Below, one piece after another: positions 44,558 through 53,294 of a stretch of 64,000 nt of DNA. This DNA is from Hathewaya limosa. Its GTDB lineage: Bacteria; Bacillota; Clostridia; Clostridiales; Clostridiaceae. How positions within the stretch are numbered: the first letter of the stretch is position 1; the number at the start of each line of letters is the position of its first letter. Under the pieces are notes generated by a model. That model had not been told where the DNA came from, made no database searches, and saw only the letters and a program-made list of their open reading frames with translations. Position numbers and translations under genes: made by a program. The stretch is from NCBI RefSeq assembly GCF_030815255.1, contig NZ_JAUSWN010000012.1:1-64000 (forward strand), given 5' to 3'.

Positions 44558-44600
44558 AAACGCTATAGATAATTCAAAATTATTTATAGCGTTATTTTTA
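44558..44600 (+). terminator. Terminator of pepP
   Basis: AACGCTATAGATAAT pairs with ATTATTTATAGCGTT, then ATTTTTAT. Confidence 0.85.
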
Positions 44601-44664
44601 TAAAAAACATATTTTGAATAAAAAAAATTTCTTTAATTAATTTTTAAAATATTCAAAAAATATA

Positions 44665-44693
44665 TTGACTTTAAAAAACAATGGGATTATACT
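44665..44693 (+). promoter_or_regulatory. Promoter of the leader-peptide/ABC exporter unit
   Basis: TTGACT (44665-44670), 17-nt spacer, TATACT (44688-44693). The transcript would begin about 40 nt before the first small ORF. Confidence 0.8.
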
Positions 44694-44737
44694 TAATTTA
44701 TGGAATTTATCCAAATCATTTTAAGGAGGTAGTAACT

Positions 44738-44845
44738 ATGAATAATTTAATTAATGTTATTTTAAATGTTAAATTTAATAGAGAAGTAAATCATAATAGT
44801 TCTATCTCTGAGAATAAAATTAATTTATCACTAATACTAAAATAA
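44738..44845 (+). CDS. Leader peptide 1 upstream of ABC exporter
   Basis: A 35-residue ORF, MNNLINVILNVKFN.., ending ..SLILK. AAGGAGGT sits 8 nt before the ATG, a near-perfect ribosome site. It contains the codons AGT TCT ATC TCT (SSIS), paralleled by SPIS in the next small ORF. There is no signal peptide or known family. Together with the second small ORF and three hairpins before the ABC genes, it is best read as a regulatory leader peptide, analogous in position to BmrB of the Bacillus bmrBCD operon. Confidence 0.65.
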   Translation: MNNLINVILNVKFNREVNHNSSISENKINLSLILK

Positions 44846-44865
44846 GTTTAAGGAGGTAGGATGTT

Positions 44866-44964
44866 ATGTTAAAGATGTTTAATTGTAATTTAAGATTAAT
44901 TGAAAACTTAAATAGTAATTTAAAAATGTATAGCCCTATCTCTAAACAAGGACTTATTATGTAA
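44866..44964 (+). CDS. Leader peptide 2 upstream of ABC exporter
   Basis: A 32-residue ORF, MLKMFNCNLRLIENL.., ending ..KQGLIM. AAGGAGGT lies 9 nt before the ATG, just 21 nt after the first leader ORF. The two ribosome-site contexts (TTTAAGGAGGTAG) and the internal CTATCTCT (44802-44809 and 44936-44943) are alike, pointing to a duplication. A very short ATG-TTA-TGT-TAA lies between the site and this ATG. Role as a translated attenuator is inferred. Confidence 0.65.
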   Translation: MLKMFNCNLRLIENLNSNLKMYSPISKQGLIM

Positions 44965-45009
44965 ATTTCAATGTTTTATAGCTATAAATAATTTGAAATG
45001 AAAATATAC

Positions 45010-45043
45010 AGGTCATGGGTTATATGTGCTCATGGCCTTTTTA
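45010..45043 (+). terminator. Leader hairpin T1
   Basis: GGTCATG (45011-45017) pairs with CATGGCC (45031-45037), followed by TTTTTATC: a complete intrinsic terminator between the leader ORFs and the ABC genes. Confidence 0.75.
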
Positions 45044-45052
45044 TCTTTAATT

Positions 45053-45086
45053 GAGATATACTTTGCATGCAGTTATCTCTTTTTTA
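45053..45086 (+). terminator. Leader hairpin T2
   Basis: GAGATA (45053-45058) pairs with TATCTC (45074-45079), followed by TTTTTTT. CTATCTCT in each leader ORF could compete for the GAGATA arm. Confidence 0.6.
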
Positions 45087-45087
45087 T

Positions 45088-45127
45088 AAAGGTCATGGAG
45101 CATTATTTTCCATGATCTTTATTTTTT
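45088..45127 (+). terminator. Leader hairpin T3
   Basis: AAAGGTCATGGA (45088-45099) pairs with TTCCATGATCTTT (45108-45120), then ATTTTTTC. Its 5' arm repeats the GGTCATGG of T1, so T1 and T3 arms can exchange partners. Confidence 0.75.
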
Positions 45128-45147
45128 CTAAAAAGGAGGGAATTGTA

Positions 45148-46890
45148 TTGAAAAGGATTTTAAAATATGTACAAAAGTATAAAGTTTTAGTTATACTTCC
45201 ATTTTTAGCGATGATAATAAGCATTGGATTAGATTTAATAAATCCATATGTTTCTAAAATTTTAGTAGACAAGGTTATTGTAGGTGGAAATCATAAACTT
45301 TTATTAACTTTATTACTGAGTATTTTAACAATAACTATTCTAAAAGGAATTTTTGGATATGTAGAAGAATATTTATTTGATGTTTTAAGTGTAAAAGTTC
45401 ATAAAGATATAAAAATAGAATTATTTAATCATATAGAAAAACTAGAGTTTGCCTATTTTGATAAGGTAAATACAGGTGAACTTATGTCAAGAATAGCAGA
45501 AGATATAGAAAACATCTGGAGATCTCTATCTTTTGGATTGCGTTTGTTGCTTGAAAATCTTATTCATTTTGTTTTTGGTGCAGTAGCGTTATTTTGGTTG
45601 AGTCCTAAGTTAGCTGTTGCCTGTATAATTACTATGATACCAGTAGGATTTTTAGCTATGAATTTGGAGAAAAAAGAAGGAGAAGTATACGAAAAGATTA
45701 GTGATCAAAATGCCGAGATGAATACAACAGCAGAAGAAAATATTGCTGGAGTTAGACTTGTTAAGGCTTTTAGTCGTGAAAAACATGAGATTTTAAAATT
45801 TTTAAAAATGAATAAAAAGTATTATAAACTTAATATGGAACAAGCCAATGTGTTAGCAAATCATTTACCTTTGATGGATTTTTTTACAAACTTATCTCTT
45901 ATTGTGATGATTTCACTTGGGGGATATTTTGTATTGAAGGGTGAGATGACTTTAGGTGCATTAGTGGCTTTTAACGGATATATTTGGGGAATGTTATGGT
46001 CTATGGAAAATTTAGGATGGCTTACTAATATGTTTGCCGAAACTAAAGCATCTGCAAAGAAAGTTTTTAAGATATTAGATACAGAACCTAAGATCAGTAA
46101 TTGTCAAAATGCAATAATTAAAGAAAATATAGAAGGAGACATAGAATTTAAAAATGTTTCTTTTAAATACAAAGATGAAGAAGTATTAAAAAATATTAAT
46201 TTTAAAGCTGAAAAAGGTATGACTATAGCAATTATGGGAACTACAGGATCAGGAAAAAGCTCTTTAATTAGTTTAATAGGTAGAAATTATGATGTTTCAA
46301 AGGGTGAGGTTTTAGTAGATGGTATAGATGTAAAAAAATATGATTTATTTAGCCTTAGAAACAATATATCTATAGTCCCACAAGATGTATTTTTATTTTC
46401 AGATTCGGTAAAAAATAATTTAAAATTAGGGTTAGAAAATGCATCAGAGGAAGAATTAAAAAATGCTAGTAAACTTGCTTGTGCAGGGAAATTTGTTAAT
46501 AACTTACCTAAAGGATATGATACCGTAGTAGGGGAAAGAGGAATAGGGTTGTCAGGAGGTCAAAAGCAAAGATTATCTATAGCAAGAGCATTAATAAAGA
46601 AAGCACCTATTTTAATTTTAGATGATTCTACTTCAGCGTTAGATATGGAAACTGAATTTCAGCTACTAAAAAATTTAAATGAGCGAGAAAAGAGCTGCAC
46701 AACTTTTATAATTGCTCATAGAATTTCAGCAGTTAAAAATGCAGATTTAATTTTATTTATGGAAAATGGTGAAATTATAGAAAGTGGTAATCATTCTACA
46801 CTTATAAAGAAACAAGGAAAGTATTATGAAATCTATAAAGAACAGTTTAAAGACTTTATAGAAAATGTTGATGAAGAGGAGGCGATATAA
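45148..46890 (+). CDS. ABC exporter half-transporter, BmrC-like (degenerate ATP site)
   Basis: A 580-residue multidrug-type half-transporter: six-helix membrane domain (1-310) and nucleotide-binding domain (335-575). Walker A GTTGSGKSS is near 363, the signature LSGGQKQR near 467 and Walker B ILILDDSTSALD near 489. The catalytic Glu after Walker B is Asp, the hallmark of the degenerate subunit in heterodimeric exporters such as BmrCD, LmrCD and TM287/288. Start TTG 45148 has AAGGAGGG 7 nt upstream; the open frame from 45067 would run through hairpins T2 and T3. Overlaps the next gene by one base. Confidence 0.9.
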   Translation: MKRILKYVQKYKVLVILPFLAMIISIGLDLINPYVSKILVDKVIVGGNHKLLLTLLLSILTITILKGIFGYVEEYLFDVLSVKVHKDIKIELFNHIEKLEFAYFDKVNTGELMSRIAEDIENIWRSLSFGLRLLLENLIHFVFGAVALFWLSPKLAVACIITMIPVGFLAMNLEKKEGEVYEKISDQNAEMNTTAEENIAGVRLVKAFSREKHEILKFLKMNKKYYKLNMEQANVLANHLPLMDFFTNLSLIVMISLGGYFVLKGEMTLGALVAFNGYIWGMLWSMENLGWLTNMFAETKASAKKVFKILDTEPKISNCQNAIIKENIEGDIEFKNVSFKYKDEEVLKNINFKAEKGMTIAIMGTTGSGKSSLISLIGRNYDVSKGEVLVDGIDVKKYDLFSLRNNISIVPQDVFLFSDSVKNNLKLGLENASEEELKNASKLACAGKFVNNLPKGYDTVVGERGIGLSGGQKQRLSIARALIKKAPILILDDSTSALDMETEFQLLKNLNEREKSCTTFIIAHRISAVKNADLILFMENGEIIESGNHSTLIKKQGKYYEIYKEQFKDFIENVDEEEAI

Positions 46891-48677
46891 TGGAGATTAA
46901 TGGTACTAGACAAGATGAAATTAGAGTATCACATTCAAAATTATACATTTTAAAAAGGCTTTTTAAATATGCAAAACCTTTTAAGCGGAAAATCATATTA
47001 GTAATTTTTTTAATGATTATAGCTATGTTAAGTTCGCTTTTTAGTCCTTATTTATTAGAGGTAGCCATAGATAAGCATATTGCTAACAAAAATATTAGAG
47101 GACTTATAAATATAGGAGTTATATTAGTTGTATTAAATTTATTAGCTATGACTGCAGCAAGAATAAGAATAAAATGTATGGCGGGTGTTACAAATAAGAT
47201 TCTAATAAATATAAGGGAAGATTTGTATACTCATATTCAAAAATTATCATTTGGTTTTTTTGATAGTAGACCAGTTGGAAAAGTTTTGGCTAGGGTTATG
47301 GGTGATGTTAATGCACTTCAAGAACTATTTAATGTAAGCATAACTAATTTTATTCCTCAATTATTAAAACTTGTTTGTGTAAGTATTTTAATGTTATGGA
47401 TGAACTTTAAATTAGCATTATGGACACTTATGTTAATACCTTTTTTATTTGTTGGATTGTTTATTGTTCAATATTTTAGTGAATCTTTATGGGCAAAATA
47501 TAGACAAAAACGTTCTAATGTTAATGCTTTTACACATGAGGATTTTTCAGGAATTAAACTTGTTCAAAATTTTGCGGCAGAGCATAGACGTGAAAAAGAT
47601 TTTAAAAACATGACAGAAGATATGTTAAAGACATTTTTAAGTTGTGCAAGGTTAAATGATTTATTTTGGCCAATAGTACAACTATCTTGGGGTGTTGGAA
47701 CGGTTATTATATATATTAAAGGTATTGATCTTATAGGAATTGGAAATATAAAGGTAGGAACTTTAATCTCTTTTACTTGGTATGTAACTATGTTTTGGCA
47801 ACCAATAATGCATATTACGGATTTTTATAATACCTTAATTAGTAATATATCAGCAGGTGAAAGAGTTTTTGAAATTATGGATATAAAACCTACAATATAT
47901 TCAAAGGAACATTCATCTAGTATGCCTGAAATTAAGGGTAATATTGAATTTAATAATGTAAGTTTTTCTTATGATGGATCAGTAAAAAATTTAAAAGATG
48001 TAAATTTTAAAGTTAATAAAGGTGAAAGCGTTGCATTAGTTGGAGCAACAGGTGCGGGTAAAACAACAATTATAAATTTAATAAGTAGGTTCTATGATGT
48101 GCAAGAGGGTACAATATTAATAGATGGAATAAATGTAAAAGATGTAACATTAGAGTCCTTAAGAAGTCAAATGGGAATAATGCTACAAGATACTTTCTTA
48201 TTTTCATATTCTGTAAAAGAAAATATAAGATATGGGAAATTAGATGCTACAGATGATGAGATAATAGCCGCAGCAAAGAGTGTTAATGCTCATGATTTTA
48301 TAATGAGTTTAGAAAAAGGATATGATACAGAGATAAATGAAAGAGGTTCAAGACTTTCAGTAGGACAAAGACAATTAATTTCTTTTGCGAGGGCTTTATT
48401 AGCAGATCCAAGAATTTTAATATTAGATGAAGCAACTTCTAATATAGATACCTATACAGAAATGTTAGTACAACAAGGTATAAAAAAATTATTAAAAGGC
48501 AGAACTTCTTTTGTAATAGCACATAGATTATCAACAATTAGAGATTGCGATAAAATCATGGTTGTAGAAGGTGGAGAAATAGTAGAAGTGGGAACCCATG
48601 AAGAGTTACTTGCAAAAAAAGGTATTTATTATAACCTTTATATGGCACAATATAGTTTCTTACAAGAAGGAGCATAG
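46890..48677 (+). CDS. ABC exporter half-transporter, BmrD-like
   Basis: A 595-residue partner half-transporter. Membrane domain about residues 35-330. Walker A GATGAGKTT is near 385, the signature is the variant LSVGQRQL near 488, Walker B ILILDEATSNID near 510 has the catalytic Glu, and the H-loop is IAHRLST. The Glu here with Asp in the partner, and a non-canonical signature here with a canonical one in the partner, give one active and one degenerate ATP site. ATG overlaps the previous stop (TAATG). Likely exports drugs or lipophilic compounds. Ends one base before a repeat array. Confidence 0.9.
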   Translation: MEINGTRQDEIRVSHSKLYILKRLFKYAKPFKRKIILVIFLMIIAMLSSLFSPYLLEVAIDKHIANKNIRGLINIGVILVVLNLLAMTAARIRIKCMAGVTNKILINIREDLYTHIQKLSFGFFDSRPVGKVLARVMGDVNALQELFNVSITNFIPQLLKLVCVSILMLWMNFKLALWTLMLIPFLFVGLFIVQYFSESLWAKYRQKRSNVNAFTHEDFSGIKLVQNFAAEHRREKDFKNMTEDMLKTFLSCARLNDLFWPIVQLSWGVGTVIIYIKGIDLIGIGNIKVGTLISFTWYVTMFWQPIMHITDFYNTLISNISAGERVFEIMDIKPTIYSKEHSSSMPEIKGNIEFNNVSFSYDGSVKNLKDVNFKVNKGESVALVGATGAGKTTIINLISRFYDVQEGTILIDGINVKDVTLESLRSQMGIMLQDTFLFSYSVKENIRYGKLDATDDEIIAAAKSVNAHDFIMSLEKGYDTEINERGSRLSVGQRQLISFARALLADPRILILDEATSNIDTYTEMLVQQGIKKLLKGRTSFVIAHRLSTIRDCDKIMVVEGGEIVEVGTHEELLAKKGIYYNLYMAQYSFLQEGA

Positions 48678-50475
48678 AAGAAATTTCTATAATTATTAGG
48701 AATAAAATTATATTTTGTTTATTCCCTCACTACGTTCGAAGTCAACACAAAATATAATTTTATTCCTTTAAAGATATAGAAATTTCTTTAGTAAATGGGA
48801 GATTACAAAAGGGAAATATGTTATTTATTTGCTCATTACATTCAAAGTTAACGAAAGAAACTTTTATAAGTAGAAGCATAGAAATTATTTTTTTAGTTTC
48901 CACGCTATGCTGGAAGACACGTAAAAATAAATTTCTATTGCTTTTATAAAAGTATATAAGGTAAAGAGAAATAAAAATTTATTGAGAGAATAGAAGAAAG
49001 TTCTATAATTACTAGGAATAAAATAGTATTTTTCTTATTCCCTCACTACGTTCGAAGTCAACACAAAATATAATTTTATTCCTTTAAAGATATAGAAATT
49101 TCTTTAGTAAATAGGAGATTACAAAAGGGAAATATGTTATTTATTTGCTCATTACATTCAAAGTTAACGAAAGAAACTTTTATAAGTAGAAGCATAGAAA
49201 TTATTTTTTTAGTTTCCTCGCTATGCTGGAAGACACGTAAAAATAAATTTCTATTGCTTTTATAAAAGTATATAAGGTAAAGAGAAATAAAAATTTATTG
49301 AGAGAATAAAAGAAATTTCTATAATTTTATTCCTTTAAAGATATAGAAATTTCTTTAGTAAATAGGAGATTACAAAAGGGAACTATGTTATTTATTTGCT
49401 CATTACATTCAAAGTTAACGAAAGAAACTTTTATAAGTAGAAGCATAGAAATTATTTTTTTAGTTTCCTCGCTATGCTGGAAGACACATAAAAATAAATT
49501 TCTATTGCTTTTATAAAAGTATATAAGGTAAAGAGAAATAAAAATTTATTGAGAGAATAAAAGAAGTTTCTATAATTACTAGGAATAAAATTATATTTTG
49601 TTTATTCCCTCACTACGTTCGAAGTCAACACAAAATATAATTTTATTCCTTTAAAGATATAGAAATTTCTTTAATAAATAGGAGATTACAAAAGGAAAAT
49701 ATGTTATTTATTTCCTCATTACATTCAAAGTTAACGAAAGAAACTTTTATAAGTAGAAGCATAGAAATTATTTTTTAGTTTCCTCGCTATGCTGGAAGAC
49801 ACGTAAAAATAAATTTCTATTGCTTTTATAAAAGTATATAAGGTAAAGAGAAATAAAAATTTATTGAGAGAATAAAAGAAATTTCTATAATTATTAGGAA
49901 TAAAATTATATTTTGTTTATTCCCTCACTACGTTCGAAGTCAACACAAAATATAATTTTATTCCTTTAAAGATATAGAAATTTCTTTAGTAAATAGGAGA
50001 TTACAAAAGGGAAATATGTTATTTATTTGCTCATTACATTCAAAGTTAACGAAAGAAACTTTTATAAGTAGAAGCATAGAAATTATTTTTTAGTTTCCTC
50101 GCTATGCTGGAAGACACGTAAAAATAAATTTCTATTGCTTTTATAAAAGTATATAAGGTAAAGATAAATAAAAATTCATTGAGATAATAGAAGAAAGTTC
50201 TATAATTACTAGGAATAAAATAGTATTTTTCTTATTCCCTCACTACGTTCGAAGTCAACACAAAATATAATTTTATTCCTTTAAAGATATAGAAATTTCT
50301 TTAGTAAATAGGAGATTACAAAAGGGAAATATGTTATTTATTTCCTCATTACATTCAAAGTTAACGAAAAATAACTTTTATAAGTAGAAGCATAGAAATT
50401 ATTTTTTTAGTTTCCTCGCTATGCTGGAAGACACACAAAAATAAATTTCTATTGCTTTTATAAAAGTGTGTAAGA
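48678..50475. repeat. Tandem array of six approximately 316-bp hairpin-bearing units
   Basis: Units begin near 48678, 48994, 49310, 49561, 49877 and 50191. Lengths are about 316, 316, 251, 316, 314 and 285 nt, nearly identical in sequence. Each full unit has hairpin A (AGAAATTTCT arms, 48679-48787 in unit 1) and hairpin B (ACTTTTATAA arms, 48860-48953). The third unit lacks about 65 nt of hairpin A. Loops carry related cores: CCCTCACTACGTTCGAAGTC, TGCTCATTACATTCAAAGTT and CCTCGCTATGCTGGAAGACA. No ORF with a ribosome site in either direction. Unlike CRISPR, there are no unique spacers. Confidence 0.92.
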
Positions 50476-50502
50476 TTCAATATAAATGAAGATTTAATGT
50501 TT

Positions 50503-50955
50503 TTAAGCTAAGTTACTTTTAAGTTGTTTAAAGGTATCAATTATTTTAGGTCTATCTTTTTTCATAAAAGAGGATAGTTTAATAATATGTGAGGCATTTG
50601 ATAATTGTAGTGTTATTATTTCGTCTACAATATTTATGTCAATATTTTTAATATCTTTTAATGATAAAGAGTATTGTTTTTTTAAGAACATACTATTTAA
50701 AATAATTTTTGAATCTTCCAAAGTTAAGTCAGCTTGTTTTGAGTTTTTAATAAGTGAAATAGTTTTTATTAATATAATACCAAGTAAAATTGCTGGCATG
50801 ACTAAAATAAATTTTAATGATTTGTCATTGAAATCAAGTATACTTCTAATTATATACAGTAAGTTAATAATAAAAATAGATAATCCTATAATGCTTAATA
50901 TTTTTAAGTTTTTACTATTATCTTTTTTATAAGAATAAAAAAATGTCTTAGTCAT
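50503..50955 (-). CDS. Small membrane protein, PH-like C-terminal domain
   Basis: A 150-residue protein with two membrane helices (about 17-38 and 48-68) and a C-terminal cytoplasmic domain (75-148) of alternating strands (LTLEDSKIILNS, YSLSLKDIKNIDI, IITLQLSNASHIIKL). This resembles bacterial PH-like domains of YcxB-type proteins. AAAGGAGGTTCAC precedes the ATG. It lies 17 nt after a second small membrane protein gene, so they form an operon. Function unknown. Confidence 0.65.
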   Translation of the reverse strand: MTKTFFYSYKKDNSKNLKILSIIGLSIFIINLLYIIRSILDFNDKSLKFILVMPAILLGIILIKTISLIKNSKQADLTLEDSKIILNSMFLKKQYSLSLKDIKNIDINIVDEIITLQLSNASHIIKLSSFMKKDRPKIIDTFKQLKSNLA

Positions 50956-50971
50956 AATAGTGAACCTCCTT

Positions 50972-51160
50972 TTAAGAATCTACACAGTCAATCATTAGGA
51001 ATACTATATAAGGCATAGTAAGAAAAGATATCATTAATTGTACATTTAAAAAGCCAATAAGTAATGAAACAACATAATAAATACCTGCAATTATCATATT
51101 TAATTTTGTATTTGAACGAAATCCGGGAATAGTTTTAACAAAAGTTTTTAATTTTGACAT
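50972..51160 (-). CDS. Small membrane protein of unknown function
   Basis: A 62-residue protein starting MSKLKTFVKTIPGFRSNTK, with two membrane helices (about 22-40 and 42-58). GGAGGATACTATT precedes ATG 51160; a longer frame from 51223 has no site. First gene of the two-gene minus-strand unit with the PH-like protein. No family recognised. Confidence 0.65.
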   Translation of the reverse strand: MSKLKTFVKTIPGFRSNTKLNMIIAGIYYVVSLLIGFLNVQLMISFLTMPYIVFLMIDCVDS

Positions 51161-51261
51161 AATAGTATCCTCCACACAAATGGTACTGAATATTAAAAGA
51201 ATTAAGTAAATATATTTTAACATTTTAAATTATTTATTCAAGAGAAAGGAGAAAATAAAGT

Positions 51262-51351
51262 ATGAATTTTCAAAAATCATGCGGAGATTTTGAAGAAAAT
51301 AAAAAATTACTAGAAAAAGCTAATGAATATTTATGTAAAACTAGAAAGTAG
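51262..51351 (+). CDS. Possible 29-residue peptide
   Basis: ATG at 51262 follows AGAAAGGAG by about 10 nt and encodes MNFQKSCGDFEENK.. ending ..CKTRK, predicted helical with two cysteines. It ends 20 nt before the peptidase-like gene, whose ribosome site GGGAGGAA follows directly. Could be a leader peptide or a small partner of that peptidase. Confidence 0.45.
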   Translation: MNFQKSCGDFEENKKLLEKANEYLCKTRK

Positions 51352-51371
51352 GAAGATGGGAGGAAATTCTA

Positions 51372-52085
51372 ATGAGTTTTATAAAAACAAAAAGTAAAAA
51401 TTATGTTTTTAATTATGAAGAAAATTCATTGGCACATAGGAATATAGAAAAAATTATAGAACTTCAAGAAAATTGTTTTAATACTATTAATTATATGCTA
51501 AATGTAACAATGAGTAAGAAAATTAACTATTTTTTATGTGATTCACCTAAAAAAGTTGGTGAAGTATGTGGAGATAATGAGCCTTGCAATGGTTTTGCTA
51601 GATATCCTAATATTGTTTATGCTGTATATAATGAAGAAGTAAAATGCTTAGGTTTCCATGAGGACACTCACTTAATTGCATATAATACCTTAGGAAATCC
51701 TCCACAAGTTTTTATTAGAGAAGGACTAGCTATGTATTTTGATAAAGTTTACTTGGGAATATCAAATTATGCATGGACAAAATATTTTTTAGAAAATAAT
51801 TTATATGTAGGATTAAAAGATCTTTTAGAAAATGAAAAGTTTTATAAATGTGATTGCAATATAAGTTATCCCATAGCTGGAGCTTTTACAGAGTATATTA
51901 TGGGTATTTTAGGTGTAGATAAGTATAAAAAATTTTATAGTGAATTAAATAAAGAAGTTTACAAAAAAATAGAAACAACCTTTGGATCTGATTTATTAAA
52001 GTTAGAGGAAGGTTTTAAAAAGTATATAAGTTGTATAGGGATGAATAAAGAGGTTTACAAAATTATATCACATTATAATTTTTAA
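51372..52085 (+). CDS. HExxH metallopeptidase-like protein (gluzincin type)
   Basis: A 237-residue protein with a zinc-peptidase motif FHEDTH (H96, E97, H100) and the downstream Glu in REGLAMYFDK (E117), the gluzincin arrangement of peptidase MA/M1-like proteins. No signal peptide or membrane helix. At least seven cysteines are present, unusual for this genome. GGGAGGAAATTCTA precedes the ATG. A paralogue with HETTH is encoded at 55.0-55.7 kb. Substrate unknown. Confidence 0.7.
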   Translation: MSFIKTKSKNYVFNYEENSLAHRNIEKIIELQENCFNTINYMLNVTMSKKINYFLCDSPKKVGEVCGDNEPCNGFARYPNIVYAVYNEEVKCLGFHEDTHLIAYNTLGNPPQVFIREGLAMYFDKVYLGISNYAWTKYFLENNLYVGLKDLLENEKFYKCDCNISYPIAGAFTEYIMGILGVDKYKKFYSELNKEVYKKIETTFGSDLLKLEEGFKKYISCIGMNKEVYKIISHYNF

Positions 52086-52186
52086 AAACTATATTTGAAC
52101 ATTTAAATCTTAATAAAATAGAATTAATGACCATGAAGGATAATATAAGGGCACAGATTAAACACAAATTTAGGAGGTAAGTTACA

Positions 52187-53077
52187 TTGGGATTATATGA
52201 AGATATTTATGAAGAGCTAGAAAAACTTCTTAATATTAATAACAAAATAATTGATCTCCAAGAAATACAACATAAAGATGGTATTTATTTATATAGAATG
52301 AGACATGGTGAAAAAAGTTATGTTCTTAAGTATTTTATAAATAAAGAATTTAGAAGAGAAATAGAAAATTATTTTATATTACAGGAATGTGATATTCCTA
52401 CTATTAAAGTTATAGCTAGTACAGAAAAAAGTTTGCTTTTAGATGATTTAAGTAAGAATAAAGTTTTTAGATTAGGAATAGAAGAGGATTTAAGTGATAT
52501 TGAAGTTGTAAAAAATCTTGCAAAATGGTATTTAAAGTTGCATCATGAAGGTAGTAAATATTTATCTAAAAAGAAGAGTAGTTTTAAATTTTATAGAGAA
52601 ACAGATATTATTACACAAGAAAATCTTAAATTAATTAGACAAAGGTCAAATACGGAAGATAATAATGTATGGAAATTAATAGAGAATAACTTTGAAAGTA
52701 TTTTAAAATATATAAATAATTTAGAAGAAACCTTAGTATATAATGACTTTTATTATACTAATTTAGCAGTTGCTAAAGATAAAAAACAAGCATTAATGTT
52801 TGATTATAATTTTTTAGGTATAGGTTATAGATATAGTGATATAAGAAATGTATGTTCATCATTATCTGAAGAGGCCAGTGAAGTGTTTAAAAAAGAATAC
52901 GGGTATATAAACGAAAAAGAAGTAATTGTAGATTCAGTTTTGACTATCCTACAAGGATTAATTTTAGCATATAAAAAACCTATATTTCCTAAATGGGGTG
53001 AAGAAAGCATTAAAAAAATTAAAGATGGGACATTAGAAAGAAATATACAACGTCTTTTATCACTAATTCTTAATTAG
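52187..53077 (+). CDS. Phosphotransferase-family protein (APH/CotS-like kinase fold)
   Basis: A 296-residue protein with an aminoglycoside phosphotransferase-like kinase fold. The N-lobe has SYVLKYF. The catalytic loop is YNDFYYTNLAV near 186-196 (HxDxxxxN expected, His replaced by Tyr) and the metal loop is MFDYNFLGIG near 205. Start is TTG at 52187, with AGGAGGTAAGTTACA upstream. Relatives include spore-coat CotS-type and choline-kinase-like proteins. Substrate unknown; the missing His leaves kinase activity uncertain. Confidence 0.68.
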   Translation: MGLYEDIYEELEKLLNINNKIIDLQEIQHKDGIYLYRMRHGEKSYVLKYFINKEFRREIENYFILQECDIPTIKVIASTEKSLLLDDLSKNKVFRLGIEEDLSDIEVVKNLAKWYLKLHHEGSKYLSKKKSSFKFYRETDIITQENLKLIRQRSNTEDNNVWKLIENNFESILKYINNLEETLVYNDFYYTNLAVAKDKKQALMFDYNFLGIGYRYSDIRNVCSSLSEEASEVFKKEYGYINEKEVIVDSVLTILQGLILAYKKPIFPKWGEESIKKIKDGTLERNIQRLLSLILN

Positions 53078-53092
53078 AACTTTAGGATTTTT

Positions 53093-53230
53093 GTGGAAGA
53101 TCAGAAAAAGGAGAAAGTAAATGAAACAAAAGAAGGACATACTATAGGAACGACAATAGATACATTAAGAATGAAAAAAAGATCCAAATCAAATAATATG
53201 ATTTATATTGTAAATAAATTTTTAGGATAA
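53093..53230 (+). CDS. Possible 45-residue protein or gene remnant
   Basis: An open frame from GTG 53093 (weak AGGA site) encodes a charged peptide with EGHTIGTTIDTLRMKK and ends FLG. A strong AAAGGAG at 53107-53113 serves only an 8-codon ORF in another frame. This could be a decayed gene fragment. No family recognised. Confidence 0.25.
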   Translation: MEDQKKEKVNETKEGHTIGTTIDTLRMKKRSKSNNMIYIVNKFLG

Positions 53231-53248
53231 TTAAGATAGGTATGCAAG

Positions 53249-53291
53249 TAAAATGGCTAGTATAAATTAAGTTGTATACTAGCTATTTTTT
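53249..53291. terminator. Bidirectional terminator
   Basis: AAATGGCTAGTATA pairs with TATACTAGCTATTT, followed by TTT. Between the kinase-like gene and the convergent EamA gene. Confidence 0.8.
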
Positions 53292-53294
53292 ATA

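Noticed and set aside
45067..45147. Longer N-terminus for the BmrC-like protein
   Set aside because: It would start inside hairpin T2, lacks a ribosome site, and extends beyond the usual family length. TTG 45148 has AAGGAGGG at proper spacing.
46570..48420. ABC pair as nisin-type lantibiotic transporter
   Set aside because: No lanthionine synthetase or precursor nearby, no C39 domain, and the Asp/Glu and LSVGQ pattern fits the BmrCD/LmrCD multidrug type.
48678..50475. Possible CRISPR array
   Set aside because: Repeat units are about 316 nt with no short direct repeats separated by unique spacers, and no cas gene is near.
53121..53147. 8-codon ORF with a good AAAGGAG site
   Set aside because: Too short to support as a gene. 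Recorded only as context for the possible remnant at 53093-53230.
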